This document shows positions 8,938 to 18,300 of a stretch of 64,000 nt of DNA, in pieces. How positions within the stretch are numbered: the first letter of the stretch is position 1; the number at the start of each line of letters is the position of its first letter. The DNA is from Acidithiobacillus marinus. GTDB taxonomy: Bacteria > Pseudomonadota > Gammaproteobacteria > Acidithiobacillales > Acidithiobacillaceae. Location: NCBI RefSeq assembly GCF_002847505.1, contig NZ_MXAV01000004.1, forward strand, positions 1 through 64,000, in the 5' to 3' direction. Position numbers and translations under genes: made by a program. The notes beneath the pieces were generated by a model that worked only from the letters and a program-made list of their open reading frames with translations, made no database searches and was not told the origin of the DNA.

Positions 8938-9774
8938 TTATGGTTTTTCGGGGCCGGGCCAGCCGTTGCAGCGCAGTGACCAGAAGCCACCCGACTGCGG
9001 GTCGGCCAGTAATGGCCCCAGTTCGGTGAGACCAGCGCTGAGTGCTTCCTTGACTCCCCAAGGGGGATTGATGAGCAGGAGACCACTGCCGAAAAGCGTT
9101 TCCCGCCCCTCTTCAGGTTTTTGCAGCAGTTCATATACCAGCATCGGAATCCGGCCGCGCAGGGCCTGCCAGAAACGCGAGATCGTACCGCGAATTTTTA
9201 TGGGATACCAGACAAGATAGATGCCCTGGGGCCAGCGCCCATAGGCGCGCAGCAGGGTGTCCGCAAGGATTTCCCATTCATCGCGCCGTTCAAAGGGCGG
9301 GTCGATCAGGACCAGGCCGCGCTTTTCCGGCGGGGGCATGTGGGCGAACAGCGCCCGGTAACCATCTTCGTTGAGGATGCTGGTGCGCGGTCTTTTTCCC
9401 AGATGCTGGCGTAACTGTGCGGCGGTTTCCGGCACGCTTTCGCATAAAATCATCCGGTCGTCGGGGCGCAGTAATGCTGCCGCCAGCCGGGCGGAGCCGG
9501 GATAGTGCTGCAGTTGTTTGTCTGGTTGGATTTGATGAATGATTTTCAGCCACTCTCCACATTGCGGCAGACTGCGGCGGTCGGACCACAGGCGAGAAAT
9601 ACCGCCGAGATGCTCTCCAGAAGTACCCAGCATATAACTGCCCGCCCCGGCGTGGGTGTCCATATACGCGAGGGGTGTATCCTTGCGGGTTAGCGCCGTG
9701 AGCGTCAAATAAAGGGCCAGATGTTTGACGCAATCGGCGGCGTTGCCGGCGTGAAATTGATGTTGATAGTTCAT
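8938..9774 (-). CDS. rlmJ: 23S rRNA (adenine-2030-N6)-methyltransferase
   Basis: 278 residues. The N-terminus MNYQHQFHAGNAADCVKH is characteristic of RlmJ, followed by the AdoMet motif region MDTHAGAGSYML. The catalytic motif is DPPFE (within VLIDPPFERRDEW), matching the N6-adenine methyltransferase pattern. The enzyme methylates A2030 (E. coli numbering) of 23S rRNA. Length fits the family. It is transcribed in the same direction as the small unknown gene and exonuclease that follow. The start at 9774 lies head-to-head with a glutathione S-transferase-like gene 79 bp away. Confidence 0.95.
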   Translation of the reverse strand: MNYQHQFHAGNAADCVKHLALYLTLTALTRKDTPLAYMDTHAGAGSYMLGTSGEHLGGISRLWSDRRSLPQCGEWLKIIHQIQPDKQLQHYPGSARLAAALLRPDDRMILCESVPETAAQLRQHLGKRPRTSILNEDGYRALFAHMPPPEKRGLVLIDPPFERRDEWEILADTLLRAYGRWPQGIYLVWYPIKIRGTISRFWQALRGRIPMLVYELLQKPEEGRETLFGSGLLLINPPWGVKEALSAGLTELGPLLADPQSGGFWSLRCNGWPGPEKP

Positions 9775-9853
9775 GGTTCCTGGGCTTGGCTTGAGGCGAT
9801 GCTTTCGTCATGATAGCAGAGTCCACACTGGCCTACCCATAAGGAGAAAAAAG

Positions 9854-10456
9854 ATGCGCCTCTTTGCTACCGAAACCAGTCCTTACGCTCGCAAAGTACG
9901 AATGGCTTTGCTGGAAAAAAATATCCCCTGTGAGGTGGAGTGGGTCAATTTAAGGGCCCAGGAGCACGCCGCCTTATCCCATAATCCGCTGGGTAAGATT
10001 CCTGTACTGTTGCGCAATGATGGTTCTGCGGTTTACGACTCGGCGGTGATTATTCAGTATCTGGAGATGCTGCGCCCGGATCCCGCCATTATTCCCCAGG
10101 ATGCCGAGGCACGCATTGAAGCGCTCCGGATCGAGGCTTTGGCCAGCGGCATTATGGATACCACCATTGCCTGGGTGCTGGAGCAGCGTCATGCTACGGA
10201 TTGTCAGGATCTGAACATGTTGCAACGCGCTAAGAGTAAAGTCTGCACGGCGCTGGCGATGCTCCAGGAAGAAAGCAAAGTCTGGAAGGATTTGGCGAAT
10301 GCGCCCATATTGAATCTGGCACAAATAGCGACGATCTGCGCGGTGGGATATGTGGATCTGCGCGCACCAGACTTTCTGGTCCAGTTCCCCGATCTGATGG
10401 CCTGGATGCACAGCATGCGTTTACGGCCCAGCATCAGCGCAACGCTGCCTCAGTAA
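9854..10456 (+). CDS. glutathione S-transferase family protein (YibF-like)
   Basis: 200 residues from the ATG at 9854, which has a strong AAGGAG site 8 bases upstream; the longer frame from 9773 lacks one. The N-terminal thioredoxin-fold GST domain (MRLFATETSPYARKVRMALL ... NPLGKIPVL ... YDSAVIIQYLE) is followed by an all-helical C-terminal domain. The SPYARKV turn is typical of the YibF/beta-type bacterial GST group. Substrates are unknown; detoxification or redox maintenance is likely. Its TAA overlaps the ATG of the next gene (TAATG), so the two are translationally coupled. Confidence 0.88.
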   Translation: MRLFATETSPYARKVRMALLEKNIPCEVEWVNLRAQEHAALSHNPLGKIPVLLRNDGSAVYDSAVIIQYLEMLRPDPAIIPQDAEARIEALRIEALASGIMDTTIAWVLEQRHATDCQDLNMLQRAKSKVCTALAMLQEESKVWKDLANAPILNLAQIATICAVGYVDLRAPDFLVQFPDLMAWMHSMRLRPSISATLPQ

Positions 10457-11235
10457 TGGTCATGAAAGTTGCCAGCTGGAACGTTAACTCACTCAAGGTG
10501 CGTCTTCCTCAGGTGCTGGAGTGGTTGCAGGAGCAATCGCCGGATGTGCTTTGTCTTCAGGAAACCAAGCTGGTGGATGAAAAATTCCCCGTCGCAGAAC
10601 TGGCGGCGGCGGGCTACCATGCTCTTTATCATGGGCAACCTACTTATAATGGTGTGGCCATCCTGAGCCGGATGGATCCGGAAAATCCCCGGTGTGACTG
10701 GCCCGATGGTGGGGATGGTCAAGCCCGTCTTTGTGCAGCGACATTTGCGGGCATCCGTGTCGTCAATGTGTATGTACCCAATGGACAGTCACTGGAAAGT
10801 GATAAGTATTCCTATAAACTGCAGTGGCTGGAGCGTCTGCAGGGGCTGATAGCCAGCGAACTGGCGCAGTGGCCGCAATTGCTGCTGGTCGGTGATTTCA
10901 ATATTGCGCCTGATGACCGGGATGTATTTGACCCGGTGGCTTGGGGTGAAGATGTGCTCTGTTCTCCGCCGGAGCGGGCTGCCTTGACAGCCTTGCTAGA
11001 TCTTGGATTACAGGATAGCTGGCGGCAACGCCACGGGAATCTTCAGGAGTGGAGCTGGTGGGATTATCGGGCTGCGGGTTTTCGTCGTAATCGCGGCCTG
11101 CGTATTGATCTGATCCTGGCCTCTGTTGCCTTGTTGCCTAAAATTCAGGATGTGGTCATCGACCGCAATGCCCGGGGAGCTGAACGACCTTCGGACCATG
11201 CCCCCGTCTTTATAGAGTTACAGGAGGAGAGATGA
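10456..11235 (+). CDS. xth: exodeoxyribonuclease III (AP endonuclease), copy 2
   Basis: 259 residues. N-terminal SWNVNSLKVRLPQVLEWL, metal-binding CLQETK, the YNGVAILSR strand, NVYVPNG, VGDFNIAP and the terminal RPSDHAPVFIEL box mark a complete XthA-type active site. It cleaves at abasic sites and removes 3' blocking groups. The gene lies between a GST and hemH with overlaps on both sides (1 bp and 4 bp), so it is in a tight operon. MVMK offers two possible starts (10456 or 10462). This is the second family member within 2.7 kb. Confidence 0.94.
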   Translation: MVMKVASWNVNSLKVRLPQVLEWLQEQSPDVLCLQETKLVDEKFPVAELAAAGYHALYHGQPTYNGVAILSRMDPENPRCDWPDGGDGQARLCAATFAGIRVVNVYVPNGQSLESDKYSYKLQWLERLQGLIASELAQWPQLLLVGDFNIAPDDRDVFDPVAWGEDVLCSPPERAALTALLDLGLQDSWRQRHGNLQEWSWWDYRAAGFRRNRGLRIDLILASVALLPKIQDVVIDRNARGAERPSDHAPVFIELQEER

Positions 11236-12245
11236 TTGGTGTATTACTCGTAAATCTGGGTACGCCGGAAGCTCCCACGGCTCCGGCGGTACGACGTTAT
11301 CTGCGCGAGTTTCTCAGTGATACCCGGGTGGTGGAGTTACCCCGGATTATCTGGTGGCCGATACTGAACGGGCCGATTCTGACTTTTCGTCCGGCCCGTT
11401 CCGCCCGCAATTATGCCAGCATCTGGATGCCGGAGGGGTCTCCTCTGTTGGTATACAGTCAACGTCTTGCCGAAGGTCTGCAAAAATATGCGGATACCCA
11501 TTTTCCGGGAGTTGTGCGGGTCACGCTGGCCATGCGTTACGGAAAACCCTCTTTGCGCCAAGGGCTTGCAGAGCTGCGCCAAGCAGGCTGCGAAAAGGTC
11601 CTGTTAGTCCCGCTCTACCCTCAGTACGCCGCCGCCACCACGGCATCCATATTTGATAAAGTAGCTGAAGAGTTTCGTTCCATGCGCGAAATTCCGGAAC
11701 TGCGCATGTTGCGTGACTGGCATGATCATCCTGCCTATATTCGGGCTCTTGCCGAGAGTGTCAAACACTGGTGGCAGGAAAACGGTCGTGCTAAAAAACT
11801 GCTCATCTCTTTTCATGGTTTACCGCAGCGCTCCATCCAGTTAGGCGATCCCTACCGTCAGCAGTGTAAAAAAACCACAGCACTACTGGTGCAGGAACTG
11901 GGTTTGCAGCAGGGGGAATGGGTGCAAACTTTTCAAAGTCGCTTTGGTGCCGCAAAGTGGCTCGAACCCTATACAGACAAGACGCTGATACAGCTGGCGA
12001 AAGAAGGGGTAGAGGAAATTGATGCGCTCTGTCCCGGATTTACGGCAGATTGTGTGGAAACGCTTCAGGAAATTGCCCTGGAAGGCAAAGAAACTTTTCT
12101 GGGCGCGGGCGGCAAGGCCTTGCGTTATATTCCGGCGCTGAATGATAATCCTATATGGATCAATGCATTTTCAGAAATTTTGGCACCTTCATGGCAAACC
12201 TGGGAGCTTCCCGAAAATTTTGCCGTTTCTACCCAGTCGGGCTAG
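11232..12245 (+). CDS. hemH: ferrochelatase
   Basis: 337 residues. Inserts ferrous iron into protoporphyrin IX, the last step of protohaem synthesis. The N-terminal GVLLVNLGTPEAPTAPAVRRYL, the LISFHGLP motif containing the conserved His, and the C-terminal CPGFTADCVETLQEI with the metal-site Glu are all present. Length is normal. ATG overlaps the upstream stop (ATGA), preceded by AGGAGGAG. It is soluble or membrane-associated; no C-terminal membrane anchor is seen. Confidence 0.97.
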   Translation: MIGVLLVNLGTPEAPTAPAVRRYLREFLSDTRVVELPRIIWWPILNGPILTFRPARSARNYASIWMPEGSPLLVYSQRLAEGLQKYADTHFPGVVRVTLAMRYGKPSLRQGLAELRQAGCEKVLLVPLYPQYAAATTASIFDKVAEEFRSMREIPELRMLRDWHDHPAYIRALAESVKHWWQENGRAKKLLISFHGLPQRSIQLGDPYRQQCKKTTALLVQELGLQQGEWVQTFQSRFGAAKWLEPYTDKTLIQLAKEGVEEIDALCPGFTADCVETLQEIALEGKETFLGAGGKALRYIPALNDNPIWINAFSEILAPSWQTWELPENFAVSTQSG

Positions 12246-12299
12246 AATCCCCATGAAATCAGTCTTCCTTCTTCATCTCTCAGCCATAGGACGCGCCAC

Positions 12300-12782
12300 A
12301 TGATTATCAGCAAAGACAAGGTAGTCACCATCGACTATTCCCTCACCGACGAAGAGGGCGAGCTGATTGACAGCTCGGTAGGTGAAGAACCCCTCATTTA
12401 TCTGCATGGCCACCACGGCATCATTCCCGGTCTGGAGCAGGCACTGGCCGGGCACCGCACGGGTGATAAGGTCGAAGTGTCCATTCCCCCGGAAGAAGGC
12501 TACGGAGATTGGGACGAAGACCTGGTGGAAGTGGTAGCCAGGGAAGACTTTGATGACCCGGAAGAGCTGGAAATCGGGACGCAGTTTGAAACCGAGACAG
12601 ACGAAGGTATGCGTCTGGCCACGGTCATTGATATTGAAGGGGAAGATGTCACCGTGGATCTGAATCATCCGCTGGCGGGCATGACCCTCAACTTTGATGT
12701 TACGGTTCTGGATGTGCGTGACGCGACAGCGGAAGAACTGGCTCATGGTCATGTGCATGGCGAGCACGGTCACGAGCATTGA
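12300..12782 (+). CDS. slyD: FKBP-type peptidyl-prolyl isomerase SlyD
   Basis: 160 residues. The FKBP core has VTIDYSLTDEEGELIDSS and YLHGHHGIIPGLEQAL at residues 8-54, with the IF chaperone insertion in between and NHPLAGMTLNFDVTVLDVR closing the fold. The tail is histidine-rich (HGHVHGEHGHEH), which in SlyD binds nickel and other metals. It assists folding and may support metallocentre assembly; hydrogenase maturation is a known role in E. coli. The tail is short and lacks the cysteines of the E. coli protein. Transcribed with hemH after a 54-bp gap. Confidence 0.95.
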   Translation: MIISKDKVVTIDYSLTDEEGELIDSSVGEEPLIYLHGHHGIIPGLEQALAGHRTGDKVEVSIPPEEGYGDWDEDLVEVVAREDFDDPEELEIGTQFETETDEGMRLATVIDIEGEDVTVDLNHPLAGMTLNFDVTVLDVRDATAEELAHGHVHGEHGHEH

Positions 12783-12907
12783 CCGGAGGCGGTCCGGCGC
12801 ATAAGCCATCTGCGGCTGACTTGCGGCCTGCTGGTGCGGTATTGCGCACCGATCAGGATGTCTGGCCGCAAGTCCATCCCCGCCCACGAATGATTTGAGC
12901 TGACTCC

Positions 12908-14068
12908 ATGCGCGCTTTGGGCTTGATGTCCGGGACCAGTGCCGATGGGGTGGATGCCGCTCTGCTGGATTTTGCGGCCCCTGGTGAACAGGCTTATGTC
13001 GGGATGTATAGCCAGGCTTTTGCTGCGCCCTTGCGGGACATGGTGCTCGCGGCCAATGGTCCTTTGCCCGTGGAACAAATGGCTATACTGGATCGTCATC
13101 TGGGTGCCTGTTACGCCGATGTGGCCCAGGCCGCCATTGCGCAAATGGGTCCCGTGGATTTCATTGCCCTGCACGGTCAGACCATCCGCCATCAGCCCCG
13201 CGCCGCGCCGGGTTTTACCCTGCAGATTGGTTCGGCCGCCGATGTGGCCGTAGCTACCGGGTTGACGGTGGTCCATGATTTTCGGCGCGCAGATGTAGCG
13301 GCAGGCGGGGAAGGCGCGCCTTTGGTGCCACCCTTTCATCACTATCTCTTTCAGAATGATCAGGCGCGGGTAATCCTGAATCTCGGAGGGATGGCCAATC
13401 TGACCTGGATTCCGGGTGCTGGCGATCCCCGTCCGCTGCAGGCTTTTGACAGTGGTCCCGGCAATGTCTTGATCGATGCAGCAGTACGCTTGCTCAGTCG
13501 TGGTACAGCCCAATGTGATCTGCACGGCCGCTTGGGTGCTGCCGGAAAAGTTCAGGAAAAGCCACTGATGCAGTGGCTGAAGCACGCCTATTTCCAGCAG
13601 GTTCCACCCAAAAGTACAGGACGGGAAAGTTTTGACGATTCGTTAGTCCGTAGCTGGTGGGCGGACTGGGCCTATGGGGAAGCGGATTTTGTGGCGACGA
13701 TCACGGCGCTGACCGCAGGCAGTGTCGCAGAGGCTCTGCGGAACTGGATGCCTGCAGCTTCTGAACTCCTGGTTTTTGGCGGTGGTGCCGAAAATCCGAC
13801 GTTGATAAATGCGCTGCGGGCAGCCTTACCGGAATTGCCGGTGCGGCTCGGTGCACAAGTCAGCGGAATCCCGGCCCAGGCTCTGGAAGCCCTGGCCTTT
13901 GCCTGGTTGGGGGGGCAATGTTTGTTGGGCAGATCCTTGCCTTATGCTCAGGTGACCGGTGTTCGCCAGTCCGTAGTGCTGGGTAATATCCTGCCCGGTA
14001 AAAACTGGCCGAAGCTGCTCGCTGTGCTGGCCACTTATCCGGAAAAGGCTTTTATCAATGGACATTGA
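12908..14068 (+). CDS. anmK: anhydro-N-acetylmuramic acid kinase
   Basis: 386 residues. The N-terminal signature GLMSGTSADGVDAALLDF and the ATPase-fold motifs NLGGMANLTWI and FDSGPGNVLIDA identify AnmK. It phosphorylates and opens 1,6-anhydroMurNAc to MurNAc-6-phosphate during recycling of peptidoglycan turnover products. The ATG at 12908 lies 125 bp after slyD; that gap holds only a weak CCGGA/TCCGG hairpin and nothing else recognisable. The 3' end overlaps aroE by 11 bp. Confidence 0.96.
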   Translation: MRALGLMSGTSADGVDAALLDFAAPGEQAYVGMYSQAFAAPLRDMVLAANGPLPVEQMAILDRHLGACYADVAQAAIAQMGPVDFIALHGQTIRHQPRAAPGFTLQIGSAADVAVATGLTVVHDFRRADVAAGGEGAPLVPPFHHYLFQNDQARVILNLGGMANLTWIPGAGDPRPLQAFDSGPGNVLIDAAVRLLSRGTAQCDLHGRLGAAGKVQEKPLMQWLKHAYFQQVPPKSTGRESFDDSLVRSWWADWAYGEADFVATITALTAGSVAEALRNWMPAASELLVFGGGAENPTLINALRAALPELPVRLGAQVSGIPAQALEALAFAWLGGQCLLGRSLPYAQVTGVRQSVVLGNILPGKNWPKLLAVLATYPEKAFINGH

Positions 14069-14954
14069 TTCCGAAACTTTGTCACCCGCAGAAATGTGGC
14101 ATCCTGGCGGTGCGAGTGTCGTCTACGGCATCATCGGTGATCCGGTAAAACACAGCTTGTCGCCCTGGATGCATCGCCTGTTTGCCGCGCAACAGGGTCT
14201 CGACACCGTGTATGTTCCCTTCCCGGCAAGGGCGGAGGATTTGCCCAAGGTCCTGGAAGGCCTGGCGGCCTCGGGGGTGCAGGGCCTCAATATCACCGTT
14301 CCCCACAAGGAAGCGGTACTGTCCCTGGTCGATGATCTCAGCCCGGAAGCGCAACAAATCGGCGCCGTCAACACGATTCATTTTACAGCGGGGCGCAGTT
14401 ATGGGTCGAACACCGATGCCCTGGGTTTTCAGCGGGCTTTGGAGCGTCGTGCCGGCCACGACTGGCGCGCTGCAGCAGTACTGGTCATTGGCGCAGGGGG
14501 CGCAGCCAGAGCCATTGTTTATGCTTTGGGAAGTGCCGGCTGTCCGGCCATTTATGTGGCCAACCGGCATCCTGACCGGGCGGAAAAGCTGGCCAAGGAA
14601 TTCCCACAGTTTCCCCTGCATCCTCTGCCCCTGGAGCGCAAAAGCCTGACCCGGATTTTGCCCCGGGTCGGCTTGCTGGTGAATACCAGCGCCCTGGGCC
14701 TGCATGGGGAAAGTCATCCGGAACTGGATCTGGAAGGCTTGCCAGCCCATGGTAAAGTTTATGATATCGTCTATAACCCATTGGAAACCCCGTTGTTACG
14801 GACTGCCCGCCAGTGTGGGCGGGACGCGATGGACGGCTTGGGGATGCTGGTGGAACAGGGCGCGGAGAGCTTCCGTATCTGGACCGGTGTTTTACCGCAA
14901 ACCCCCCTTGTGGAGGATACATTACGGCGATGGCTGCAAACCCGGAACAAATAG
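14058..14954 (+). CDS. aroE: shikimate dehydrogenase
   Basis: 298 residues, about 20 longer than typical because of an N-terminal extension before YGIIGDPVKHSLSPWMHRLF. The substrate site motif NITVPHKEAV contains the catalytic Lys, and the NADP Rossmann motif is VIGAGGAARAIVYAL. It reduces 3-dehydroshikimate to shikimate. ATG 14058 lies within anmK, overlapping by 11 bp. An alternative start is ATG 14094, which would remove 12 residues of the extension. The C-terminus overlaps pilB by 25 bp. Confidence 0.96.
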   Translation: MDIDSETLSPAEMWHPGGASVVYGIIGDPVKHSLSPWMHRLFAAQQGLDTVYVPFPARAEDLPKVLEGLAASGVQGLNITVPHKEAVLSLVDDLSPEAQQIGAVNTIHFTAGRSYGSNTDALGFQRALERRAGHDWRAAAVLVIGAGGAARAIVYALGSAGCPAIYVANRHPDRAEKLAKEFPQFPLHPLPLERKSLTRILPRVGLLVNTSALGLHGESHPELDLEGLPAHGKVYDIVYNPLETPLLRTARQCGRDAMDGLGMLVEQGAESFRIWTGVLPQTPLVEDTLRRWLQTRNK

Positions 14955-16651
14955 TTTTGACCCCCGTACTGCGGGCCCTGGTCAGTAACGGGCTGGGGAA
15001 TGAAGCGCAACTGGTCAATCTTGCCAATGACCCTGGGCGCGGCAAGAAACCCTTGCTGTTTTATGCGGTGGAAAAAGGGGCAGTTCCGGCTGCGGCGCTG
15101 ATGGCGCACCTCTCCCAGCGCTACAACATGCCCATGCTCGATCTGGATGCGGTTATGATCGATGATTTGCTGCTGCGCCGGGTCGATAAAAACCTGATGA
15201 GCCGCTATCTGGTCCTGCCTTTATCCAAACGCGGCGACACCCTTTATCTGGCCATGGCCGATCCCACCGATTTCAAGGCGGTGGAGGACATCAAATTCAA
15301 TACCGGTTTGCAGGTGGTGCCCATTCTTGTCGAAGCCGACAAGCTGATGCGTGCGGTCCATCTTGCCAATAATGCCGGTACCGGTATTGAAGATATTTTC
15401 CTGGACAAGGCCAAGGATGAGTCCGGTGCGGAACAGGATGCCCAGGAAGAATTTGACCTCGGCAAGGACAGTGATGGAACGGTTGATGATGCTCCGGTGG
15501 TGCGTTTTGTCCAGCAACTGCTGCTGGATGCCATTCAGCGGGGGGTTTCAGATATTCATCTGGAGCCCTATGAAAAGGATCTCCGGGTACGTTATCGTCT
15601 GGATGGGGTTTTGCAGGATGCCTTGCATCCCCCACTGGCCCTGCGTGATGGGATTACCTCGCGACTGAAAATTCTGTGTCGTCTGGATATTTCCGAGCGT
15701 CGTTTACCCCAGGATGGGCGTTTGCGGGTGCGGGTACCTCCTGCCCGGGTCATTGACTTTCGTGTGTCTTTTCTGCCGACCAGTTTCGGGGAAACCATTG
15801 TCCTGCGTTTGCTGGATCCGGCCAGCTCCAAGGTGCCCATAGAGCATCTCGGCTTTTTACCGGAACAGCGCAAAGCTTTTGAAGAAGCCATTCACCGTCC
15901 CTACGGCATGATTCTGGTGACAGGACCGACCGGCTCAGGTAAAACCACCACCCTGTACACGGCCTTGAATATTCTCAATACCGGTGACTGCAATATCAGT
16001 ACGGCGGAAGATCCGGTGGAAATTCCGGTGTATGGAATCAATCAGGTGAATATCAATGAGCGTATTGGCTTGAATTTTGCTGCTGCACTGCGTTCCTTTT
16101 TGCGCCAGGATCCGGACATCATCATGGTCGGTGAGGTCCGCGATCTGGAAACTGCGGAAACGGCCATCAAGGCAGCGCAGACTGGCCATCTGGTGCTGGC
16201 TACCCTGCACACCAATGACGCGCCCCAAAGTCTGACCCGGCTGGAAAACATGGGCATCCCTACCTACAACATTGCCGGCGGGGTGCATCTGGTCATGGCC
16301 CAACGTCTGGCCCGCAAGCTCTGCACCCATTGCAAAAAACCGGTCCGCATTCCTGATCAGGCGCTGGTCGAGGCGGGCTTTGCTGCCGAAGAGTTGCAAG
16401 GCTGGCGGCCCATGGGCCCGGCAGGCTGCGATGAGTGCAATAAAACCGGTTACAAGGGGCGTATTGGGCTCTATCAGGTCATGCCGGTCAGTGATGCCAT
16501 GCGCGAAATCATCATGCGCGGCGGCACCGCCCTGGACTTGGCCCGCCAGTCCGCCACGGAGGGCGTGCTCACCATGCGTCAGAACGGCTTGCGCCGGGTC
16601 AAGGAAGGGGTGACGAGCCTGGAAGAGGTGCTGCGGGTCACTAACCTCTAA
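14930..16651 (+). CDS. pilB: type IV pilus assembly ATPase PilB
   Basis: 573 residues from ATG 14930, which overlaps the aroE end. The N-terminal T2SSE-N domain is followed by the GspE-type ATPase: Walker A GPTGSGKTTTL, Asp box, Walker B-like DPDIIMVGEVRD and the His box LATLHTNDA. A tetracysteine zinc module follows (CTHCKKP ... CDECNKTGYKGR). It powers pilus extension at the inner membrane. A GspE role in type II secretion is possible, but the adjacency to pilS, pilR and the prepilin peptidase favours PilB. The usual neighbour pilC is absent. Confidence 0.94.
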   Translation: MAANPEQIVLTPVLRALVSNGLGNEAQLVNLANDPGRGKKPLLFYAVEKGAVPAAALMAHLSQRYNMPMLDLDAVMIDDLLLRRVDKNLMSRYLVLPLSKRGDTLYLAMADPTDFKAVEDIKFNTGLQVVPILVEADKLMRAVHLANNAGTGIEDIFLDKAKDESGAEQDAQEEFDLGKDSDGTVDDAPVVRFVQQLLLDAIQRGVSDIHLEPYEKDLRVRYRLDGVLQDALHPPLALRDGITSRLKILCRLDISERRLPQDGRLRVRVPPARVIDFRVSFLPTSFGETIVLRLLDPASSKVPIEHLGFLPEQRKAFEEAIHRPYGMILVTGPTGSGKTTTLYTALNILNTGDCNISTAEDPVEIPVYGINQVNINERIGLNFAAALRSFLRQDPDIIMVGEVRDLETAETAIKAAQTGHLVLATLHTNDAPQSLTRLENMGIPTYNIAGGVHLVMAQRLARKLCTHCKKPVRIPDQALVEAGFAAEELQGWRPMGPAGCDECNKTGYKGRIGLYQVMPVSDAMREIIMRGGTALDLARQSATEGVLTMRQNGLRRVKEGVTSLEEVLRVTNL

Positions 16652-16686
16652 TGGTTTGCTGATGTGGCACTCCGATAAAGACCTCC

Positions 16687-18300
16687 ATGACGGCTGAGTT
16701 GCTCCAGCAGGATGGTGCCTGGCGCCGTTTGTGGGGTGTGTCTGCTTATCGTCTGCTGATAGCGGCAGCCATTGCTGTACTGGTGCAACTCCCCTTCAGT
16801 GCCAGTCTGCTGGATCTGGGCCCCCGCCTGCGCCCCCTGAGTCTGGTTTCCCTGGTGGCTGCCGGGATGAGCCTGTTCTATCTGCTGCTGCTATTGATGA
16901 AGCTCCCGGATCAATCGCGCTGGCATGTCTGGCTGCAGGTCCTGCTCGATACGGTTCTGGTTTTGCTGTTGTTGCATTATGGCGGTGGCATCAGCGGCCC
17001 GTTCAGCATTCTTCCTTTTCTGTTGCTGGTTTCAGTGGCCAGTTTACTGCGGGGCAAGGGCGCTTTTTTATTCGTCTGGATTCTGTTGCTGCTGCTGGTT
17101 GTGGAATCCCTGCAAGGGGGTATGGCGAGCGTACACCCCCTGTTCGGCCAGCTGTTTATTTATATTCTGGCCCTGGTGGCGGTGGCGGTACTGGCCGACA
17201 GTCTGGTCCGCAGTCTGGATCGCGGCAATCGTCTGGCTCAGCAGCGCGATCAGGAGCTTTTCAATCTGAATGTGTTGAACCAGGAAATCGTTCAGTACAT
17301 GGATGTGGGCGTACTGGTACTGGACAGGCATAATCGGGTCATCCTCAGTAATCCCCTCGCCCGGAAGCTGACGGGCTATCGCTTTTGGGGTAATGTGCCG
17401 GTGGCCATCGACCTGGTGCAGGCGCGCATAGCCGCCATGTTGATCAAGCAGCAAGGGGATGACGATGAAGTTCTGCTTCCCCTTGGCCCTGATGATCCAG
17501 CTGCCAAGGATCGCACGCCCTCTTTGCTGGTGCGAAAAATCACGCTCCCGGACAGCCCCTATCGACTATTACTGCTGCGCGATGCCTTGGCCTTGCGAGT
17601 CCGGGAGCATGAGGCCCAATTGGCGGCGCTAGGCCGCCTTGCTGCCAATATTGCCCACGAAATCCGCAATCCCCTGAGTGTCATCCGTCATGCCGCCAAT
17701 TTGCTGGATGAAAATCTGGAAAACAAGGGATCCCGGCATTTGTTTGCTATCCTGGAAAGAGAAACCGTTCGCATTAACGATATTGTCGAATCGGTACTGG
17801 AAATGGCCCGGCCGGGGCCTGCTCATCTGGAACCCATTGCCTTGTCGAGCTGGTTGCCGAAACTGGTAGTTCAATTGCAGACGGATCCCCAGTTGGCAGA
17901 GACCCATGTGCTGGTCGAGGATATTCCGGGCAGTCTGCTGGTTTACGCTGATCCTGCCCAGTTGCGTCAGGTGATCTGGAATTTATTGCATAATGCGGCG
18001 CAATATGGCATTGATGCAGAGGGATTATGTCGTATGGAAATCAGCGCGGAGCGCTTCAATAAAGACCAGGTTATGCTGACCCTGCGAGATTTTGGTCCGG
18101 GTATCCGGCCGGAAGTCATGGAGCGTATTTTTGAGCCTTTTTTTACAACCAATTCCAGGGGTACGGGATTGGGTTTGCCCATGGTGCGCGAGTTGATCAG
18201 CATGAATGGTGGACATGTGCAGTGTGAAAATCATGCCGAAGGTGGTGTGTTGTTTAAAATATTTTTGCCCTGTTGGAACCTCCATGAGGAAGAGACATGA
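16687..18300 (+). CDS. pilS: sensor histidine kinase PilS
   Basis: 537 residues. About six membrane segments occupy residues 15-180, then comes a PAS-like region (LNQEIVQYMDVGVLVLDRHN). The kinase core follows: H-box LAANIAHEIRNPLSVIRHA with the phosphorylated His, N-box LRQVIWNLLHNAAQY, G1/F/G2 motifs (DFGPGIRP, FEPFFTT, GTGLGLPMV). The arrangement matches PilS, which senses pilin in the membrane and controls pilin transcription with PilR. It overlaps pilR by 4 bp (ATGA). Confidence 0.92.
   Translation: MTAELLQQDGAWRRLWGVSAYRLLIAAAIAVLVQLPFSASLLDLGPRLRPLSLVSLVAAGMSLFYLLLLLMKLPDQSRWHVWLQVLLDTVLVLLLLHYGGGISGPFSILPFLLLVSVASLLRGKGAFLFVWILLLLLVVESLQGGMASVHPLFGQLFIYILALVAVAVLADSLVRSLDRGNRLAQQRDQELFNLNVLNQEIVQYMDVGVLVLDRHNRVILSNPLARKLTGYRFWGNVPVAIDLVQARIAAMLIKQQGDDDEVLLPLGPDDPAAKDRTPSLLVRKITLPDSPYRLLLLRDALALRVREHEAQLAALGRLAANIAHEIRNPLSVIRHAANLLDENLENKGSRHLFAILERETVRINDIVESVLEMARPGPAHLEPIALSSWLPKLVVQLQTDPQLAETHVLVEDIPGSLLVYADPAQLRQVIWNLLHNAAQYGIDAEGLCRMEISAERFNKDQVMLTLRDFGPGIRPEVMERIFEPFFTTNSRGTGLGLPMVRELISMNGGHVQCENHAEGGVLFKIFLPCWNLHEEET

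Noticed and set aside
12783-12907. Terminator after slyD (CCGGA/TCCGG hairpin)
   Set aside because: Five-base stem with no T run.
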